From Micromonospora parastrephiae (lineage in GTDB: Bacteria; Actinomycetota; Actinomycetes; Mycobacteriales; Micromonosporaceae), in the NCBI RefSeq assembly GCF_016802865.1, contig NZ_JAEVHM010000037.1, positions 1-40,980 of the forward strand: a DNA stretch of 40,980 bases. Direction: 5' to 3'. The notes beneath the pieces are model-generated. The model made no database searches and was not told where the DNA came from. It saw nothing but the letters and a program-made list of their open reading frames with translations. Both the position numbers and the translations under genes were made by a program. Below, piece after piece: positions 25,844 through 34,227 of the stretch (position 1 is the first letter of the stretch; each line of letters starts with the position of its first letter).

Positions 25844-27100
25844 TCAGGCTGGAGTTTTTCGGGCGCTGTGCCGTTTGGCGAGCCACAACGTCGACAGGCC
25901 GGCGGCGAGGAAGAGCGCGGCTAGCGCCGCCCAGCCGGCTCGGCCGTGCTCAATGGCGGTCGCGGTTACGACCAACGGCGCGAGCATCGTGCCCACGGCC
26001 ATTCCCATCTGGCTCACCCCTTGGTACGCGCCTGCATTGGTGGGGTCGGCCAGTTCGAAGGCGAGCGTCCATCTGCCGGCCTCGGACTGGATCTCGGCCA
26101 AGCTATGCGCGATCGTCGCGAGTGTCAGTACAGTTACGGCCACCACGACCGAGCGTTCGGTGGCCGCCGCGTAGAGCCCGCAGGCCACGGCGAGCAGGAC
26201 GCCGCCTCGGGCTGTTGCGCGCCCGGCCGCGCGTATTGTTTTCGCGCCGCGGGCCGCCCAGACCTGCAACAGCGACACTATGGCCGCGTCCAGGGTTAGC
26301 AGCACCGCGACGGTAACTGCCGGAGCGTTCGTCCAGCCGGATATCCACAACGGCACGCCCACCGTCAGCATGCCGAACTGCATTGTCGTGACGGCGTAGA
26401 GCCCGGTGGCGACGAGGTAGGTCCGGTCACGCAGCGGCGACCGCCGGACCTGCCGGGCCGGCCCGGACGAGGGCGCTACCACCGCTCGGGGCACGCGGCG
26501 CAGCGGAACGACGGAGACGACCTGCAGCACGCCGGTCGCGGCCATCGCCGTGAGATAGGCCGGTCGGGTACCGACGGCCAGCGCGACGGCGGCCAGCCCG
26601 GTGCCAACGCCGATGAAGGCGTTGGTGACGGCCCGCAGCCGGGCACGCACCTCGATCCGCTCGGACCCGGTGAACGACTCGGCGATCGTCGTGGCCAGCG
26701 CCGTGCGCTGCATGGACGACAGGCTTACGGCAACGCACGCGACGACGACGAACGCGACCGGTGTGCGCACCACGAGGTAGCCGCCCAACGCCACCCCCTG
26801 TCCGGCGGCGGTGGCCATTAGTACCGAGCGCGCACCGACGAGCCGGGCGAGGTAGCCCGCCCCGAGCGCCGCACCGACGGCGACTGCACCGGCGACGGTG
26901 AGGGCGACTCCCACGGTGGTCGCGGTGAACCCGGCGACGCGGGTGAAGAACAGGACGCTGACGCTGAAAAAGACCGCGCGGGACAGCGAGGAAGAGATGG
27001 TGGCCCAGGTCAAGGCCCGCGCGACCGGATCGTCCGGACGCAGGTAGCGCTGGAGCCACCCGGACAGGGCAGCAGCGGGGCGGTTTGCGACGAACAGCAC
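25844..27100 (-). CDS. MFS transporter, probable drug or metabolite exporter
   Basis: A 418-residue integral membrane protein with about 12 hydrophobic segments. The first is ALTWATISSSLSRAVFFSVSVLFF and the last ALAALFLAAGLSTLWLA. A charged loop near residues 205-225 (RRVPRAVVAPSSGPARQVRRSPLRDRTY) divides the two halves, as in 12-TM MFS exporters. The start is a GTG at 27100 with no strong ribosome site, so an internal start is possible. It is divergent from the ArsR-type regulator, with 56 nt between starts and direct repeats in the gap. This is the usual arrangement of an exporter and its repressor. Substrate unknown. Confidence 0.82.
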   Translation of the reverse strand: MLFVANRPAAALSGWLQRYLRPDDPVARALTWATISSSLSRAVFFSVSVLFFTRVAGFTATTVGVALTVAGAVAVGAALGAGYLARLVGARSVLMATAAGQGVALGGYLVVRTPVAFVVVACVAVSLSSMQRTALATTIAESFTGSERIEVRARLRAVTNAFIGVGTGLAAVALAVGTRPAYLTAMAATGVLQVVSVVPLRRVPRAVVAPSSGPARQVRRSPLRDRTYLVATGLYAVTTMQFGMLTVGVPLWISGWTNAPAVTVAVLLTLDAAIVSLLQVWAARGAKTIRAAGRATARGGVLLAVACGLYAAATERSVVVAVTVLTLATIAHSLAEIQSEAGRWTLAFELADPTNAGAYQGVSQMGMAVGTMLAPLVVTATAIEHGRAGWAALAALFLAAGLSTLWLAKRHSARKTPA

Positions 27101-27124
27101 GCCACAGTTGTTCCAGGATCCTGA

Positions 27125-27170
27125 GGTTCCGTACCAACGATGTAGCGTATTGCTTCATGGTTCGGTACCA
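27125..27170. promoter_or_regulatory. Direct-repeat operator between MFS and ArsR genes
   Basis: GGTTCCGTACCA (27125-27136) is repeated as GGTTCGGTACCA (27159-27170), 11 of 12 identical and 34 nt apart. The first copy lies in the divergent gap; the second overlaps the regulator start codon (ATG 27157). Binding of the regulator to both would block its own translation start region and the MFS promoter. This is the sole candidate control region for both genes. Confidence 0.5.
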
Positions 27171-28131
27171 GCTGATCGGCATGGACCTGGCGGACGTGCG
27201 ATTCGCGGTGTCACCACTCAACGAGCTCGTGCGGTCGCTGCGCGCCGTGCGCGATCCGGGCCGCTTCCCGTTGCACCTGCGTTGGCTGCACGGTCTCGAC
27301 GAGGCGCTGGGCAAGCTCGATTCGGCGCTGCTGCTCGCGCTGACCAACGCGCGGCTCTGGACGCCGGACTTCCTCAACCCCCGCCCCTACTCACCGCTGA
27401 CTCGCTTCGACGACGAGCTGGCGCGCATCGCCGCCACCGACCCGGTCACCGTCCAGCGCGACCTACGGCTGGTCCACGGCGGCGCACCCCTACCCGCTCC
27501 CCTGCGCGGCAGGCCGGCGCCGGCGCTCGCCCGGATCGTCGACGCGCTGGCCGAATATTGGCAACGCTGCTTCGAGCCCCACTGGCCGCGCATGCGCGCA
27601 TTACTAGAAGGTGATGTCACGTTTCGCGGCCGGCAAATCGCCCAGCACGGCCTGGCGGCCATGTTCGCCGGCCTGGCTAGCACAGTCCGGCTCGTCGACA
27701 ACGTCGTCGAGGTCCAGCTCCACTCGAAGCTCAACTACACCACCCCCACCACTGGCGGCTTGACCCTCGTGCCCACGCTGTGGGCCACGACCGCGTCGAC
27801 CCCCATCTCGCCCGACGAGCCCCCGATGATCCTCTACAAAGCACGCGGTGTGGCGACGTTGTGGGAACCGCAGCCGCTACCGTCCCCGGACGCGCTGTCC
27901 GCGCTGTTGGGCGCCACGCGAGCCGGCCTGCTCATCCACCTCTACACCCCCACGTCGTCGACCGAGCTCGCCGCCCGCTTGGGCGTCACCACGACCGCGG
28001 TAAACCAACACCTGCGCGCTCTGCACGTCGGTGGCCTCCTGGTCAGCGCAAGACACGGCCGCTCGGTCCTCTACCGCCGCTCCGACCTCGGCGACGCCCT
28101 TGCCGCCGCTCAGCCCCCGTCGCCGACATAA
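27157..28131 (+). CDS. ArsR-family winged-helix regulator with DUF5937-type N-terminus
   Basis: A 324-residue protein from the ATG at 27157. An upstream in-frame start at 27085 would overlap the divergent gene and lacks support. The long N-terminal part (residues 1-240) is of the DUF5937 kind seen in actinobacterial ArsR-like regulators (FAVSPLNELVRSLRAV near residue 14, TLVPTLWATT, PPMILYKARGVATLW). The C-terminal 75 residues are the winged helix: LLGATRAGLLIHLYTPTSSTELAARLGVTTTAVNQHLRALHVGGLLVSARHGRSVLYRRS. No metal-binding Cys motif is visible, so the signal is not arsenic-like. It probably represses the divergent exporter. Confidence 0.8.
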   Translation: MVRYQLIGMDLADVRFAVSPLNELVRSLRAVRDPGRFPLHLRWLHGLDEALGKLDSALLLALTNARLWTPDFLNPRPYSPLTRFDDELARIAATDPVTVQRDLRLVHGGAPLPAPLRGRPAPALARIVDALAEYWQRCFEPHWPRMRALLEGDVTFRGRQIAQHGLAAMFAGLASTVRLVDNVVEVQLHSKLNYTTPTTGGLTLVPTLWATTASTPISPDEPPMILYKARGVATLWEPQPLPSPDALSALLGATRAGLLIHLYTPTSSTELAARLGVTTTAVNQHLRALHVGGLLVSARHGRSVLYRRSDLGDALAAAQPPSPT

Positions 28132-28274
28132 CCGATCACCGCAATCGCCAACATCCGAGATGGATCCGCCTGCGCGGAGCTCCACAGAGAGTGGCTGCTC
28201 TAGGAAAGCCAACAATCGAGGGCTGCTCGCCGGCATCAAACGGCTGGAACGACACCCCTCGGTCCTCGGCTGGA

Positions 28275-28832
28275 CCCGGCGAGCGGTACCAGCAGATCGC
28301 GATTCTGGCCCTCGGCGAACTGACGCTGATGGCAACGCTGAAATTCGCCAGCGCGGTGCACACCCCCGCCCGGGCCGCCGCCTTCCTCACCGCGATCGCC
28401 ACCGCGCTGCTGTTCTGGCAGATCTACGTGCGGCAGAGCAACACGCTCGTCGACCGGTCGGCGCACCAGAGTCCGCGCCAGGCCGTGCGCATCGCGCCGT
28501 ACGTCTATGCCGTTGTGGTGACCGGGGTCATCGCCACGTCAGCCGGGGTGGACCTCGTCCTCGAGGAACCCCGCGGTACCACGCCCGCGAGCTGGCTCGT
28601 CCTCATCGTCGGCGGGCCGGCTCTGTTCGTGCTCGGACGGATGGGTTCCGAGTACGTGCTCCTCGGCCAGCTCCTGCGGTCGCGGCTGGTCTGGCTGGCG
28701 CTGCTGATCGGCGCCACCCCCGCGTTGACCATGCTGGGACCGATCCTCGTCGTGGCCGTCACCGCGGGCGTCCTGTTCGGTATCACGCTCAGCGACGCAT
28801 GGCGTCTCCGACAGGGAGCCTCGGTGGGGTAG
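28275..28832 (+). pseudogene. 5'-truncated ltrA (low temperature requirement A) remnant
   Basis: About 185 residues match the C-terminal half of LtrA membrane proteins: ERYQQIAILALGELTLMATLKFASAV, ATALLFWQIYVRQSN, PYVYAVVVTGVIATSAGVDLVL, GGPALFVLGRMGSEYVL and a last helix LGPILVVAVTAGVLFGI. Full LtrA proteins are about 380 residues. The N-terminal half is absent and no start codon with a ribosome site precedes the match, which begins 150 nt after the ArsR gene. The six remaining hydrophobic segments are in one frame. It is most simply a deletion relic. The short gap 28132-28274 holds nothing recognisable. Confidence 0.65.
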
Positions 28833-28952
28833 CCACCCGAGCTCGAGGTGCGGGGACGACGGTTCAGGTGCCCCCGCGGTGACCGCGACGGGTTGCAGTT
28901 ACCCGGCCGGCGGGCCGAGGAGTGCGGGCGTTCTTGGTCGGGCAGACGGACA

Positions 28953-29016
28953 CCGCGAGGTCTCCGGCATTTCAGGTTCCTCATGGTCGATGAACCCGCT
29001 ACCGGAGACCTCGCGG
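28953..29016. repeat. Perfect 15-bp inverted repeat, terminator or insertion scar
   Basis: CCGCGAGGTCTCCGG (28953-28967) and its exact complement (29002-29016) flank 34 nt that contain a nested GGTTC/GAACC pair. It begins 17 nt past the stop of the minus-strand glycosidase gene, so it may terminate that gene. The stem length and spacer also fit a relic of paired insertion-sequence ends. It marks the right edge of the decayed patch. Confidence 0.6.
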
Positions 29017-29033
29017 CCTGGACGTCAGACAGC

Positions 29034-31109
29034 TCAGCCGATGGGCTCGGCCACGATGAGCTGGAACTTCTTGAAGGTCAGCTGCACGGTGTTGCGCTGG
29101 GCATCGACGGTGCCGAGGGAGACGCCGTTGAACGGGTCGGTCAGGCGGTACCTGCCCCGGCCCAGACCACGCAGCTCGACCGTCCCGTTCCATTGGTCGG
29201 CGTAGAAGGCGTAGTGCAGGGCCTTGTCCTTGGTGACGACATGCGCCTCGGGCTTGTCGAAACCGATGTCATACAGCTCGCCCCGGTACTCGCCGGTGGG
29301 CAGCATGTTGCGCTTGTACAGGTTCACCCACTTGCGCCAGAGCGCATCCTTCTCCGCGGTGAGCAGCGTGTCGTTGTCCGGGCCCTCCGGGTAGGTGAAC
29401 TTGGTCGACAGGACGGCTCCCACCCCGTAGCTGGACGCGAAGTCGTCGCCGCCGTCGCTCAGTTCGACGTGGTCGCCGGCGTAACTGGCGCCGTGACCCA
29501 TCATCGCCTTCATCGTCTTGCCCTTGGTCCGGACCTGGTACGACGACTCCGGGTCCGAGCCCGGGTACTGGTCGATGTAGGGCAGGTTGTGGAACGCGAA
29601 GGCGGTGCCGCAGGGGCAGAGCTCGATGACCGCGTTGCGGTTCGCCTCGCGCGCGGCCTCGTGCACCGCCTTCCAGAACTGCGCCAGGCCCTCGGTCGAC
29701 TCCTCCGGGCGGGCGTGCTTGTGCGCGGGGTTGTAGCAGGGGGTGACGGCGTTGAGGTGCTGCCCGTCGATCTTGAGTCCCTCGTAGCCCCACTCACCGA
29801 TGAACTTCTTCACCTGCCCGACGAAGTAGTCCACCGTCGGCTGGTAGGCCGGGCACAGTGTGTAGGCGTCCCACCAGCTGACTTCCTGCATCTTGCCGTC
29901 GCGGTCCAGCAGGAGCATGTCGGGGCGGTTCTTGAACAGGTTGCTCTCGGGATCCGCCGCCAGCGGGGCCCACCACAGACGCGGCCGCAGACCGGCGTCC
30001 CGGATCTGCTTGGTGAAGGCCTGCATGTCGGCCTCGCCGCGCGGGAACTTCTGCGGGTTGAGGTCCCAGTCGCCCTCGTTGGTCTGCCAGCCGTCGTCGA
30101 GTACCGCCCACTTGAGGCCGATCTCACGCGCCTTGGGAAGCGTCCCGATGACCTGCTCCACGGTGAAGTCGCGCTCGTAACCCCAGGCGCACCAGATCGG
30201 GTCGAAGGCCGAGGCCGGCGCCTTGTGGGCGCGCTGGCCGATATCACTCATGTAGTCGCGGTAGCGCTGGAGCGGCGCGAAGTGGTCGCCCGGGTGCGCC
30301 GTCAGGAAGGTGGTGTCGGTGGTCAGCTCCTGGCCCGGCTTCAGGGTGCGGGCGACGTCGCCTTCGACGGCGATGCTCGCCCCGTTGGCCGTCTTGCGGA
30401 CCGGCAGACGCAGGATCCTCGCCACGGGTTCGACGTGTCCGACGGAGATGCCGGCGCCCGAACGCCAGACGGACGCCATCGGCGTGCCGCCGCCGTAGTC
30501 GGAGGCGTCCATGCCGAGCGAGTTCTTCTGGTTGAACCCGTCCGTCACCGGCTGCACCCAGTCGCGACGGTTCTCATAGGTCGTACCCGAGAAGGTGTAG
30601 AAGCCGCCGGGCTTCTCCAGGAGCTCGTGCGCCCCGCTGCGCCACCCGGTGACCTTCAGCGCGGCACCGGAGATGTTGGTGTAGGTCACCTTCATCACGA
30701 TCATGCCGGCCAGGTGCTGGAAGGAGGTGAGCTCCACGGTCTTCCGCACGCCGGTCGTGGAGTCGCCGCGGACGGTCGCCTGGACGCCCGCACCGTGCCG
30801 GGGATGCGTGATCTTGCGGGTCTCGTGACCCCGGTAGGTGAAGTCGCCGACCGTGGTACCGCCCAGTAGCAGGGTTTCGCTGGCGTCGAAGCGGGTGACG
30901 TTGACGCCCTTCAGGGCCACCCGACTGTGCAGTTTGTCGTCGAACTCCACCGTGATGGAGGTGTCGCCGACCCCGACGACATCGGGACCACGGTTCGGTG
31001 CGGCGGCTGCGGGTGCGGCACCCACGGCCGCGGTCACCGCGGGGACGGCAGCCAGGCCGGCGCCACCCAGTGCCACCTTCAGTACGGTCCGCCGATTGAT
31101 GTCGGCCAT
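29034..31109 (-). CDS. Tat-exported GH36-type alpha-galactosidase (possible alpha-N-acetylgalactosaminidase)
   Basis: A 691-residue enzyme. The ATG at 31109 has AAGGAG 7 nt upstream. A Tat signal (INRRTVLKVALGGAGLAAVPAV) ends near AAAAP. Residues about 50-280 form the beta-sandwich typical of GH36. The TIM barrel starts near WCAWGYERDFTVEQV and contains LDDGWQTNEGDWDLNPQKFP, the nucleophile block YEGLKIDGQHLNAV (Asp after Lys-Ile), IELCPCGT and YPGSDPESSYQVR, where the acid/base aspartate is expected. A C-terminal beta domain ends the protein. GH36 enzymes release alpha-linked galactose or, in some members, alpha-linked GalNAc. The neighbouring amino-sugar genes favour the latter, which is inference. 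A broken gatZ piece lies just upstream on the same strand. Confidence 0.85.
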   Translation of the reverse strand: MADINRRTVLKVALGGAGLAAVPAVTAAVGAAPAAAAPNRGPDVVGVGDTSITVEFDDKLHSRVALKGVNVTRFDASETLLLGGTTVGDFTYRGHETRKITHPRHGAGVQATVRGDSTTGVRKTVELTSFQHLAGMIVMKVTYTNISGAALKVTGWRSGAHELLEKPGGFYTFSGTTYENRRDWVQPVTDGFNQKNSLGMDASDYGGGTPMASVWRSGAGISVGHVEPVARILRLPVRKTANGASIAVEGDVARTLKPGQELTTDTTFLTAHPGDHFAPLQRYRDYMSDIGQRAHKAPASAFDPIWCAWGYERDFTVEQVIGTLPKAREIGLKWAVLDDGWQTNEGDWDLNPQKFPRGEADMQAFTKQIRDAGLRPRLWWAPLAADPESNLFKNRPDMLLLDRDGKMQEVSWWDAYTLCPAYQPTVDYFVGQVKKFIGEWGYEGLKIDGQHLNAVTPCYNPAHKHARPEESTEGLAQFWKAVHEAAREANRNAVIELCPCGTAFAFHNLPYIDQYPGSDPESSYQVRTKGKTMKAMMGHGASYAGDHVELSDGGDDFASSYGVGAVLSTKFTYPEGPDNDTLLTAEKDALWRKWVNLYKRNMLPTGEYRGELYDIGFDKPEAHVVTKDKALHYAFYADQWNGTVELRGLGRGRYRLTDPFNGVSLGTVDAQRNTVQLTFKKFQLIVAEPIG

Positions 31110-31204
31110 CTCAAACTCCTTCGGGCTCGTGGCGCGGCTCTGACGACCAGGCCGCGCCGTGTGCTCGTCGATGTGGATCAGCAAGATCGAGCCACCTTGA
31201 ACGT

Positions 31205-31440
31205 GCCGGTACGTTCTGCGGACTCGAGGACAAGGTCACGAAGATCCGACGGCCGCATGCCCGGGTAGCCGTCGAGCTGGTCGACCTGGTTCGACGTCGC
31301 ATCCGACAGCGGCGGAGCGCCATCGTGGAAGGACTGCGCCACCGCCGCCTCCGTCACCAGCGGATGCACAGCAGCCCAAGGGGGATACCAACCGAACCGG
31401 GACGTTGGCGCCGACAAGATCGAGCAGAAGCTCCGGATAG
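31205..31440 (-). pseudogene. Fragment of a second gatZ/kbaZ gene
   Basis: On the minus strand the frame reading ATSNQVDQLDGYPGMRPSDLRDLV aligns with the intact aldolase subunit at 32926 (ATSNQVDQTGGYTGMRPADFRDLV), 19 of 24 residues identical. Upstream of it AAVHPLVTEAAVAQ aligns with CSAHPLVLRAAMAQ. The match breaks off before the active-site region (GGDHLGPN), so only about the first 80 codons remain, and the 5' end appears frame-shifted. It lies in the opposite orientation to the intact copy, next to the glycosidase gene. The rest of 31110-31616 shows no gene. Confidence 0.65.
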
Positions 31441-31463
31441 AGCACCCCCCGTTCACGTCGGGC

Positions 31464-31616
31464 TGGTCTGCTCGACGAACGTAAGTGGTATGCTGTTGGC
31501 CTGTCAATGGTCGGTTCCCGGTAATTTCTGGTCGGCCGCCACACCTTCGTTGAGGCGGGGGCTCGCCCACGGGCGCCTGGCTCGGCGATCGATCGAACCG
31601 GTATGGTTGGCTGGTT
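31464..31616. promoter_or_regulatory. Candidate GntR half-sites upstream of the regulator
   Basis: TGGTCT (31464-31469), TGGTAT (31486-31491) and CCGGTATGG (31598-31606, close to the GntR start at 31617) resemble half-sites of the TGGTNTAGACCA operators known for GntR/HutC regulators such as DasR and YvoA. They are the complement of the ATACCA repeats before the operon at 32926. Spacing is irregular, so this is weak evidence. Confidence 0.35.
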
Positions 31617-32405
31617 ATGAATGTTGCGAGGACGCGGATGCCCCGTGCCCTGTTCGCCGACGACGCGCTTCCTCTCTACGAGCGCACCGCCGCGCAGCTG
31701 CTCGCCGACCTGCGCGCCACCGCCGCCCACGTCGGCGACCGACTGCCCTCCGAGCGGACGTTGGCGACTCGGTACACGGTCTCGCGCGTGACGCTGCGAG
31801 CCGCCCTCGCCGAGCTGGAATCGCGAGGCATCGTGCGACCGGCGTCGTCGCGCGGATGGTTCGTCGCCAACCTGGACCAGCCCTCTGACCCGGCGGTGGC
31901 GTCCACTCCGGCAGTCCCTCAGGTGCAGGGCCTCGCCGACTTCGCCCGCGTCAACGGTCTGACGCCGAGCAGCCGGGTTCTGTCCGCCACGGTCCGTCCG
32001 GCAACGGTGTCCGAGGCCGAAGACCTGCGCATCGCTCCCGGCGCCGACCTCTTCGAGCTCCACCGACTGCGCTTCCTCGACGACCTGCTGGTCGCACTGG
32101 AGCACAACCGGCTCCCGTTGGCGGCCTGCCCGGCTCTGGCCGAGACCGACTTCAATACCGCCTCGCTCTACGCCACTCTGCGCGGGGCCGAGCCGCCACA
32201 GCTGCCGCGCGTCGCCGACTACTCGTGCGAAGCCCGCCACCCGACGCCACGAGAAATCGACCTGTTCGGGATCAGCGACACCATGCCGATGCTGGTCGCG
32301 ACCACGCTGACCTTCAACCAGGCAGACCGCCCGATCGAGCTGACGGTCCAGGTCTACCGGGGGGACCGCTACCGCTTTCGCGCCTCCATCACCAATCGGC
32401 CGTGA
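31617..32405 (+). CDS. GntR/HutC-family regulator (HTH + UTRA)
   Basis: A 262-residue regulator. The winged helix spans about residues 20-85 (PLYERTAAQLLADLRATAAHVGDRLPSERTLATRYTVSRVTLRAALAELESRGIVRPASSRGWFV). The UTRA ligand domain spans about 105-260 (GLTPSSRVLSATVRPATVSEAEDLRIAPGADLFELHRLRFLDDLLVALEHNRLPLAACP, EARHPTPREIDLFGI, ELTVQVYRGDRYRF). UTRA domains bind sugars, amino-sugar phosphates or similar metabolites. An ATG at 31638 is an alternative start. It precedes, in the same direction, the tagatose/amino-sugar operon by 520 nt and most likely represses it, responding to GalNAc-6-P, GalN-6-P or tagatose-6-P. The ATACCAG repeats at 32829-32894 are the likely operators. Confidence 0.85.
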   Translation: MNVARTRMPRALFADDALPLYERTAAQLLADLRATAAHVGDRLPSERTLATRYTVSRVTLRAALAELESRGIVRPASSRGWFVANLDQPSDPAVASTPAVPQVQGLADFARVNGLTPSSRVLSATVRPATVSEAEDLRIAPGADLFELHRLRFLDDLLVALEHNRLPLAACPALAETDFNTASLYATLRGAEPPQLPRVADYSCEARHPTPREIDLFGISDTMPMLVATTLTFNQADRPIELTVQVYRGDRYRFRASITNRP

Positions 32406-32828
32406 TCAGCATTCTCCTCGGCACCATCGTGACCGGCGTCAGGCGGTCGCCGGTTGACCATGCCCCTGCACCGAAGCCTCGCTCCCGACCACAGCCCTGA
32501 GCTGGCCGGCGGTCTCGCGACCGCACGTCGGTCACCCGCGCGAGCCCGCGTCGCATCGGGCAACGAGGACCGTCCCGCAACCGCCATCTCGTCGATCGAC
32601 TGTCCGCTCTCCACGGTGTACCGGGCGCTTCCGAGCCACCCAGCCGACCGGGCGGAAATCGCGGCGCGGTCGTCGCGCTGCCCGGCGGTAGCGCCTTGGC
32701 ACAGCAAAGCGATGAGCTGACGAAGAGTCCGATGGCGATACCAGTCTCCGCATCAGTCGATGTCGACCGATGCGGCGTTTTCGTCGGCCGACATCGGTGG
32801 CGCTCGCTGAACCAACCCGGGACGCTGC
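32406..32828. other. Gene-free interval with a short copy of the agaS start
   Basis: About 420 nt with no credible gene on either strand. The segment AGCATTCTCCTCGGC at 32408-32422 is identical to the beginning of the agaS-like coding sequence at 34227-34241. Together with the gatZ fragment at 31205 this suggests an older duplication or rearrangement of the operon. Nothing else was recognised. Confidence 0.45.
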
Positions 32829-32894
32829 ATACCAGATTAAATACCAGCCAGACAGTAGCCGACCAGAAGGAATACCAGTAGGGTCCACTACCAG
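32829..32894 (+). promoter_or_regulatory. ATACCAG repeat cluster upstream of the tagatose operon
   Basis: ATACCAG occurs at 32829-32835, 32841-32847 and 32872-32878, with related GACCAG (32861-32866) and CTACCAG (32888-32894), all in the same orientation within 66 nt. The first two are 12 nt apart. The half-site suits GntR/UTRA operators. It lies 32 nt before the gatZ-type start codon, so binding would block transcription or its start. A -10-like ATTAAAT overlaps the first pair. Confidence 0.55.
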
Positions 32895-32925
32895 CTTCGG
32901 AACGGCGAGGAGGAGGAACCGGCCC

Positions 32926-34227
32926 GTGAGTAACCCGCTCGACGCCATCATCGCCCGGCACAAACAGGGGGAACCGGTCGGCGTCACGTCGATCTGCTCC
33001 GCCCATCCCCTGGTCCTGCGGGCCGCGATGGCTCAGGCCCAGGAAGACGGCGACCTGGTGTTGATCGAGGCGACCTCGAACCAGGTCGACCAGACCGGCG
33101 GCTATACCGGTATGCGACCGGCAGACTTCCGTGACCTGGTCCACCGGGCCGCCGATCACGCCGGCCTGCCTCGCGAGCGGGTCGTGCTCGGCGGCGACCA
33201 CCTTGGCCCGAACCGGTGGCGTTCACTGCCTGCCGAGCAGGCCATGGCGCGCGTTGACGTGCTCGTGGCGGCGTACGTCGAGGCCGGCTTCACCAAGATC
33301 CACCTCGACTGCAGCTATCCCTGCGCGGACGACCAGACCCCGCTGACCGACGAGGTGATGGCCAGCCGCGCTGCCCGCATGCTCGCGGTCGCCGAGAAGA
33401 CCGCCGCCGCGATGGGTCGGGCCGGGGAACTCCGGTACGTCATCGGCACCGAGGTCCCGGTTCCCGGCGGTGCCGAGGAGACGATCGAGGAGCTCCTACC
33501 CACCACCGCCGAGTCGGCCCGTAGCACCCTGGCCCGACACCGGGCGGCTTTCGCCGAGCAGGGCCTCGATCACGTGTGGCCGCAGGTGATGGCCCTGGTC
33601 GTCCAGCCGGGCGTCGAGTTCGACCACCTCCGGGTGGTCGACTACGACCGGGACCGCACCAAGGACCTGCAGCGGGTCCTGGACGACGAGCCGACGATGG
33701 TCTTCGAGGCCCACTCCACGGACTACCAGACCGTCCCGCGGCTGGCCGCGCTGGTCGAGGATCACTGGGCGGTGCTCAAGGTCGGACCCGGCGTGACGTT
33801 CGCGCTGCGGGAGGCCCTGTTCGCGCTGGCCGCGATCGAGGCCGAACTCGTTGGGGAGCACGACCGCTCGCGCCTGCCAGAGGTGGTCGAGCAGCGAATG
33901 CTCGCCGAGCCCGGGCAGTGGGCGAAGTACTACACCGGCGACGACGCCGAGCAGCGCCTGGCCCGGCGGTACAGCTACAGCGACCGGATGCGCTACTACT
34001 GGCCGGACCCGGAGATCCAGGCCGCCGAGCGGCGCCTGCTGGGAAACCTGGCCGACCGGCACATCCCGCTGCCGCTGCTCAGCCAGTACCTGCCCGACCA
34101 GTACCAGCGGGTCCGCGCCGGCACCCTCGACAACCACCCCGTCGAGCTCGTGCTCGATCGCATCCGCGACGTCCTGCGCGGCTACCGCCGCGCGACCACC
34201 TCTTCCGAACGGCGGCGGGCAGCATGA
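32926..34227 (+). CDS. gatZ: Class II tagatose-1,6-bisphosphate aldolase non-catalytic subunit (GatZ/KbaZ)
   Basis: A 433-residue protein from the GTG at 32926, with a strong GGAGGAGGAACC site upstream. Features: GVTSICSAHPLVLRAAM, LIEATSNQVDQTGGYTGMRPADFRDLV, VLGGDHLGPNRW, FTKIHLDCSYPCADD, VIGTEVPVPGGAEE, FEAHSTDYQT, LKVGPGVTFALREALFAL, and the end SDRMRYYWPDPEIQAAERRLL...PLPLLSQYLPDQY. GatZ/KbaZ proteins stabilise the catalytic GatY/KbaY subunit or help cleave tagatose-1,6-bisphosphate to DHAP and glyceraldehyde-3-P. The likely catalytic partner is the minus-strand class II aldolase at 37494. It is the first gene of a four-gene operon and overlaps agaS by ATGA. Confidence 0.9.
   Translation: MSNPLDAIIARHKQGEPVGVTSICSAHPLVLRAAMAQAQEDGDLVLIEATSNQVDQTGGYTGMRPADFRDLVHRAADHAGLPRERVVLGGDHLGPNRWRSLPAEQAMARVDVLVAAYVEAGFTKIHLDCSYPCADDQTPLTDEVMASRAARMLAVAEKTAAAMGRAGELRYVIGTEVPVPGGAEETIEELLPTTAESARSTLARHRAAFAEQGLDHVWPQVMALVVQPGVEFDHLRVVDYDRDRTKDLQRVLDDEPTMVFEAHSTDYQTVPRLAALVEDHWAVLKVGPGVTFALREALFALAAIEAELVGEHDRSRLPEVVEQRMLAEPGQWAKYYTGDDAEQRLARRYSYSDRMRYYWPDPEIQAAERRLLGNLADRHIPLPLLSQYLPDQYQRVRAGTLDNHPVELVLDRIRDVLRGYRRATTSSERRRAA

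Noticed and set aside
28848..30869. 673-residue plus-strand open frame opposite the GH36 gene
   Set aside because: Its translation is Val/Arg/Gly-rich without domains, while the opposite strand encodes a full GH36 enzyme with catalytic motifs.
32369..32707. 112-residue minus-strand open frame after the GntR gene
   Set aside because: It has no ribosome site, no recognisable domain and Arg/Ala-rich shadow-like composition. It partly overlaps the GntR gene end.
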